A stretch of 64,000 nucleotides of DNA from CAJCIY01 sp964245825 (GTDB lineage: Bacteria > Actinomycetota > Actinomycetes > Mycobacteriales > CAJCIY01): assembly GCA_964245825.1 (NCBI GenBank), contig CAXTNT010000011.1, forward strand, positions 59,392-123,391, given 5' to 3'. The position numbers and the translations under genes were made by a program. The notes beneath the pieces are model-generated. The model was not told where the DNA came from, did not search any database, and saw only the letters and a program-made list of their open reading frames with translations. Below are positions 61,425 to 64,000 of this stretch, piece by piece; the first letter of the stretch is position 1, and each line of letters opens with the position of its first letter.

Positions 61425-63709
61425 TGGCCTCGTCCAAGCCGGCCGCTGCCCGGTCGCAGGCCGGGCCCCCGAACGCGCCGCCAACCAGTGCGCCGGCCGA
61501 ACCCACCGCAGCCCCCACCGCGGCACCCGCCGGCGCCCTGCCGCCGCTGGCTTCGGCCGACCTCGACGCGCTCGTGGCCGGTACGCACGCGGCACCGCAC
61601 GACCTGCTCGGCGCCCGCCCGGTCGACGGCGGAGTCCTGGTCCGCACCCTGCGCCCCGACGCCCACACCGTCACCCTGCTGATCGACGGCGAGGAGCTGG
61701 CGATGAGCCAGCAGTCCGACAGTGGCCTGTTCTCGGCGCTGCTCGCGGGTCGCACCGAGGTGCCGGACTACCACCTGCGGGTGGCCTACGCCGACGGCGC
61801 CTACGACAGCGACGACCCGTACCGCTATCTGCCGACGCTCGGCGAGGTCGACCTGCACCTGATCGGCGAGGGCCGACACGAGCGGCTGTGGGAGGTCCTC
61901 GGCGCGCACGTGCGGCACTACGACACCCCGACCGGCGGCGTCACGGGCACCTCCTTCGCGGTGTGGGCGCCGGGCGCGCGTGGCGTCCGCGTCGCCGGCG
62001 ACTTCAACTTCTGGGACGGCCGCGGGTTCCCGATGCGCTCGCTCGGCAGCAGCGGCGTCTGGGAGCTGTTCGTCCCCGGCGTCGGGGCCGACGCGCTCTA
62101 CAAGCTGATGGTGCTGGGCGCCGACTCGGTCTGGCGGGAGAAGGCCGACCCGATGGCGTTCGCCGCGCAGGTGCCCCCGCAGACCGCCAGCGTCGTCGTC
62201 GACTCCAGCTACGAGTGGGAGGACGAGGCCTGGCTGACCCGGCGCGCGCAGACCGCCCCGCACGCGGCCCCGATGAGCGTGTACGAGGTCCACCTCGGGT
62301 CCTGGCGGCAGGGGCTGTCGTACCGGGAGCTGGCGCACGAGCTGGTCGACTACGTGACGGCCACCGGCTTCACGCACGTGGAGCTGCTGCCGGTCGCCGA
62401 GCATCCCTTCGGTGGTTCCTGGGGCTATCAGGTCTCCTCGTACTACGCGCCGACTGCGCGGTTCGGCTCGCCCGACGACTTCCGCTACCTGGTCGACAAG
62501 CTGCACCAGGCGGGCATCGGCGTGATCGTCGACTGGGTGCCGGCGCACTTCCCCAAGGACGCCTGGGCGCTGGCGCAGTTCGACGGCACGCCGCTGTACG
62601 AGCACCCCGACCCGCGCCGCGGCGAGCAGCCCGACTGGGGCACGCTGGTGTTCGACTTCGGGCGGCGCGAGGTCCGCAACTTCCTGGTGGCGAACGCGCT
62701 GTACTGGATCGAGGCGTTCCACGTCGACGGGCTGCGGGTCGACGCGGTCGCCTCGATGCTCTATCTCGACTACTCCCGCAAGGACGGCGAGTGGCTGCCC
62801 AACGTGTACGGCGGGCGGGAGAACCTGGAGGCGGTCGACTTCCTCAAGGAGATGAACGCGACCGTCTACAAGACCCACCCCGGGGCGGTCACCATCGCCG
62901 AGGAGTCGACGGCCTGGCCCGCGGTCTCCCGGCCAGTCCACCTGGGCGGGCTCGGCTTCGGCTTCAAGTGGAACATGGGCTGGATGCACGACACGCTCGA
63001 CTACACCGAGCGCGCACCGGTCTACCGCGGCTATCACCACCACCAGATGACCTTCTCGATGATGTACGCGTACTCGGAGAACTTTGTGCTACCGCTCTCG
63101 CACGACGAGGTGGTGTACGGCAAGGGGTCGCTGCTGCGCAAGATGCCGGGCGACCGCTGGCAGCAGCTGGCGAACCTGCGGGCGCTGCTGGCCTTCCAGT
63201 GGGCCCACCCCGGCAAGCAGCTGCTGTTCATGGGCAGCGAGTTCGCGCAGGACGCGGAGTGGGACCACGACAGCTCGCTGCAGTGGGAGCTGCTCGGCAA
63301 CGCCGACCACGCGGGGGTCCAGCGGCTCGTCACCGACCTGAATGCCTTGTACCGCAGCACCTCTGCGCTCTGGTCGCAGGACACCGAGAGCGCCGGGTTC
63401 CAGTGGATCGACGCCAACGACTCGGCCAGCAACACCTTCTCGTTCCTGCGCTGGGGGTCGGACGGGTCCTGCGCGGCGGTGGTCGTGAACTTCGCCGGGG
63501 TGCCGCACGAGCACTACCGGCTGGGGCTGCCCAAGGCCGGGGTGTGGCGGGAGGCGCTCAATACCGACGCCGAGGTGTACGGCGGTTCCGGGGTCGGCAA
63601 CATGGGTGCGGTGCACGCCGATGCGAGCGGCTGCCACGGGCAGCCCGCGGGCGCCACGTTGCGCGTACCGCCGCTGGGCGCGCTGATCCTGATCCCCGAC
63701 TCCGCATGA
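61424..63709 (+). CDS. glgB: 1,4-alpha-glucan branching enzyme (GH13)
   Basis: The product is 761 aa. A Pro/Ala-rich N-terminal tail (about residues 1-40) precedes an N-domain (HDLLGARP), a CBM48 (FAVWAPGARGVRVAGDFNFW) and the GH13_9 barrel. The catalytic Asp is in GLRVDAVASMLYLDYSR and the Glu in VTIAEESTAWP, with ending domain LPLSHDEVVYGKGSLL. It adds alpha-1,6 branches to the GlgE product. ATG at 61424 overlaps the mak stop by one base. The N-terminal tail is longer and more biased than in E. coli. Confidence 0.96.
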   Translation: MASSKPAAARSQAGPPNAPPTSAPAEPTAAPTAAPAGALPPLASADLDALVAGTHAAPHDLLGARPVDGGVLVRTLRPDAHTVTLLIDGEELAMSQQSDSGLFSALLAGRTEVPDYHLRVAYADGAYDSDDPYRYLPTLGEVDLHLIGEGRHERLWEVLGAHVRHYDTPTGGVTGTSFAVWAPGARGVRVAGDFNFWDGRGFPMRSLGSSGVWELFVPGVGADALYKLMVLGADSVWREKADPMAFAAQVPPQTASVVVDSSYEWEDEAWLTRRAQTAPHAAPMSVYEVHLGSWRQGLSYRELAHELVDYVTATGFTHVELLPVAEHPFGGSWGYQVSSYYAPTARFGSPDDFRYLVDKLHQAGIGVIVDWVPAHFPKDAWALAQFDGTPLYEHPDPRRGEQPDWGTLVFDFGRREVRNFLVANALYWIEAFHVDGLRVDAVASMLYLDYSRKDGEWLPNVYGGRENLEAVDFLKEMNATVYKTHPGAVTIAEESTAWPAVSRPVHLGGLGFGFKWNMGWMHDTLDYTERAPVYRGYHHHQMTFSMMYAYSENFVLPLSHDEVVYGKGSLLRKMPGDRWQQLANLRALLAFQWAHPGKQLLFMGSEFAQDAEWDHDSSLQWELLGNADHAGVQRLVTDLNALYRSTSALWSQDTESAGFQWIDANDSASNTFSFLRWGSDGSCAAVVVNFAGVPHEHYRLGLPKAGVWREALNTDAEVYGGSGVGNMGAVHADASGCHGQPAGATLRVPPLGALILIPDSA

Positions 63710-63730
63710 GCAGCGTGCAGCCGCCGCCAG

Positions 63731-63760
63731 CCGTCGGTGTGCCCGCCGTCGGTGTGCCCG
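63731..63760. repeat. 15-bp tandem repeat after glgB
   Basis: CCGTCGGTGTGCCCG occurs twice in tandem directly downstream of the glgB stop. No function is evident. The 291-bp end of the window (63710-64000) has no recognised gene. Confidence 0.7.
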
Positions 63761-63805
63761 CGTGCCGTCGCGCAGGCCGGCCGTTGGCCTTGCCGGGGTT
63801 GCGCT

Positions 63806-63824
63806 GCGCGGCGGAACGCCGCGC
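63806..63824 (+). terminator. Terminator hairpin of the glgE-treS-mak-glgB operon
   Basis: GCGCGGCG-GAA-CGCCGCGC forms a perfect 8-bp stem with a three-base loop, 97 bp after the glgB stop. A short GGTTTTG tract lies some 14 bases further on. Confidence 0.55.
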
Positions 63825-63915
63825 GGGCCGCCGGCCGGTTTTGTCGGGGTTCCGTCCGGCTCTCGGCCAGATTTCCGGACCCAAGCCCGACATCCGGTGC
63901 GCACCCACCCGGCCG

Positions 63916-63999
63916 GCCGCCGACACCCGCCGCCCATCCACCCCGCCGGCCGCCGACACCCGCCGCGCACCCACTCACCCAGCCGCCGACACCCGCCGC
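63916..63999. repeat. 33-bp-period repeat array at the window edge
   Basis: Three identical 18-bp copies of GCCGCCGACACCCGCCGC start at 63916, 63949 and 63982, exactly 33 bp apart, with related spacers. The array continues to the window end and may extend beyond. A period of 33 fits an 11-residue protein repeat on either strand, but no start or stop is visible to confirm coding. Confidence 0.75.
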
Positions 64000-64000
64000 G

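Overview
The window is a very GC-rich (about 70% or more) stretch of an actinobacterial chromosome. Codon use is strongly GC-biased, GTG starts are common, 4-nt GTGA/ATGA gene overlaps are frequent, and many genes appear to have leaderless transcripts. From memory of the Mycobacterium tuberculosis map, the gene order follows the leuB-serA-ilvCNB-gatBAC-ligA-trmU-iscS-etfAB-Rv3030/3031/3032-echA17 block. DUF222/HNH genes with mycobacterial-type LexA boxes and the complete GlgE pathway fit the same group. Genus cannot be assigned from sequence alone. A run of ten N at 21072-21081 shows this is a draft scaffold.

Left third (1-20 kb), mostly minus strand: a DUF222/HNH gene with an SOS box over its start codon, a CBS protein, then branched-chain amino-acid and serine biosynthesis: ilvE, leuB, leuA, serA, ilvC, ilvN, ilvB and ilvD. 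leuA and ilvB are each preceded by a short leader peptide (four consecutive Leu codons; Ile-Leu-Val-Val), so both look attenuation-controlled. Mixed in are a PRC-barrel operon that begins with a 46-aa membrane protein, an alpha/beta hydrolase, a PNPOx-like protein, an ABC ATPase, a questin-oxidase-like protein and a class B penicillin-binding protein.

Middle (20-40 kb), almost all minus strand: a second DUF222/HNH gene (frameshifted, with an assembly gap), gatC-gatA-gatB, ligA, a MetE-like protein, mnmA, a cysteine desulfurase and etfBA. Next comes a tightly overlapping redox operon: two small membrane-anchored proteins, ApbE, a ferric-reductase-type heme protein, a NuoF-like flavoprotein and a ferredoxin. 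A CtaG-like protein, DUF3099, a CPA1 antiporter and a vapBC pair follow.

Right third (40-64 kb): alpha-glucan metabolism. A methyltransferase, a GH57 enzyme and a GT4 glucosyltransferase resemble the mycobacterial methylglucose lipopolysaccharide/glycogen genes. An MFS exporter with its own MerR regulator, a hexapeptide acyltransferase, a methyltransferase and an enoyl-CoA hydratase follow. Then come glgX and glgP, and the four-gene operon glgE-treS-mak-glgB. That operon converts trehalose to maltose (TreS), to maltose-1-phosphate (Mak), to linear alpha-1,4-glucan (GlgE) and to branched glucan (GlgB), while GlgX and GlgP degrade glucan.

The most notable non-coding signals are the two LexA boxes over start codons, the two leader-peptide attenuators, and a recurrent TANNNT-N(6-7)-ATG/GTG arrangement at about sixteen starts. 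A perfect 78-bp duplication of the glgP 3' end flanks a short two-gene island, and a 29-bp duplication appears to have split a former stop/start overlap.
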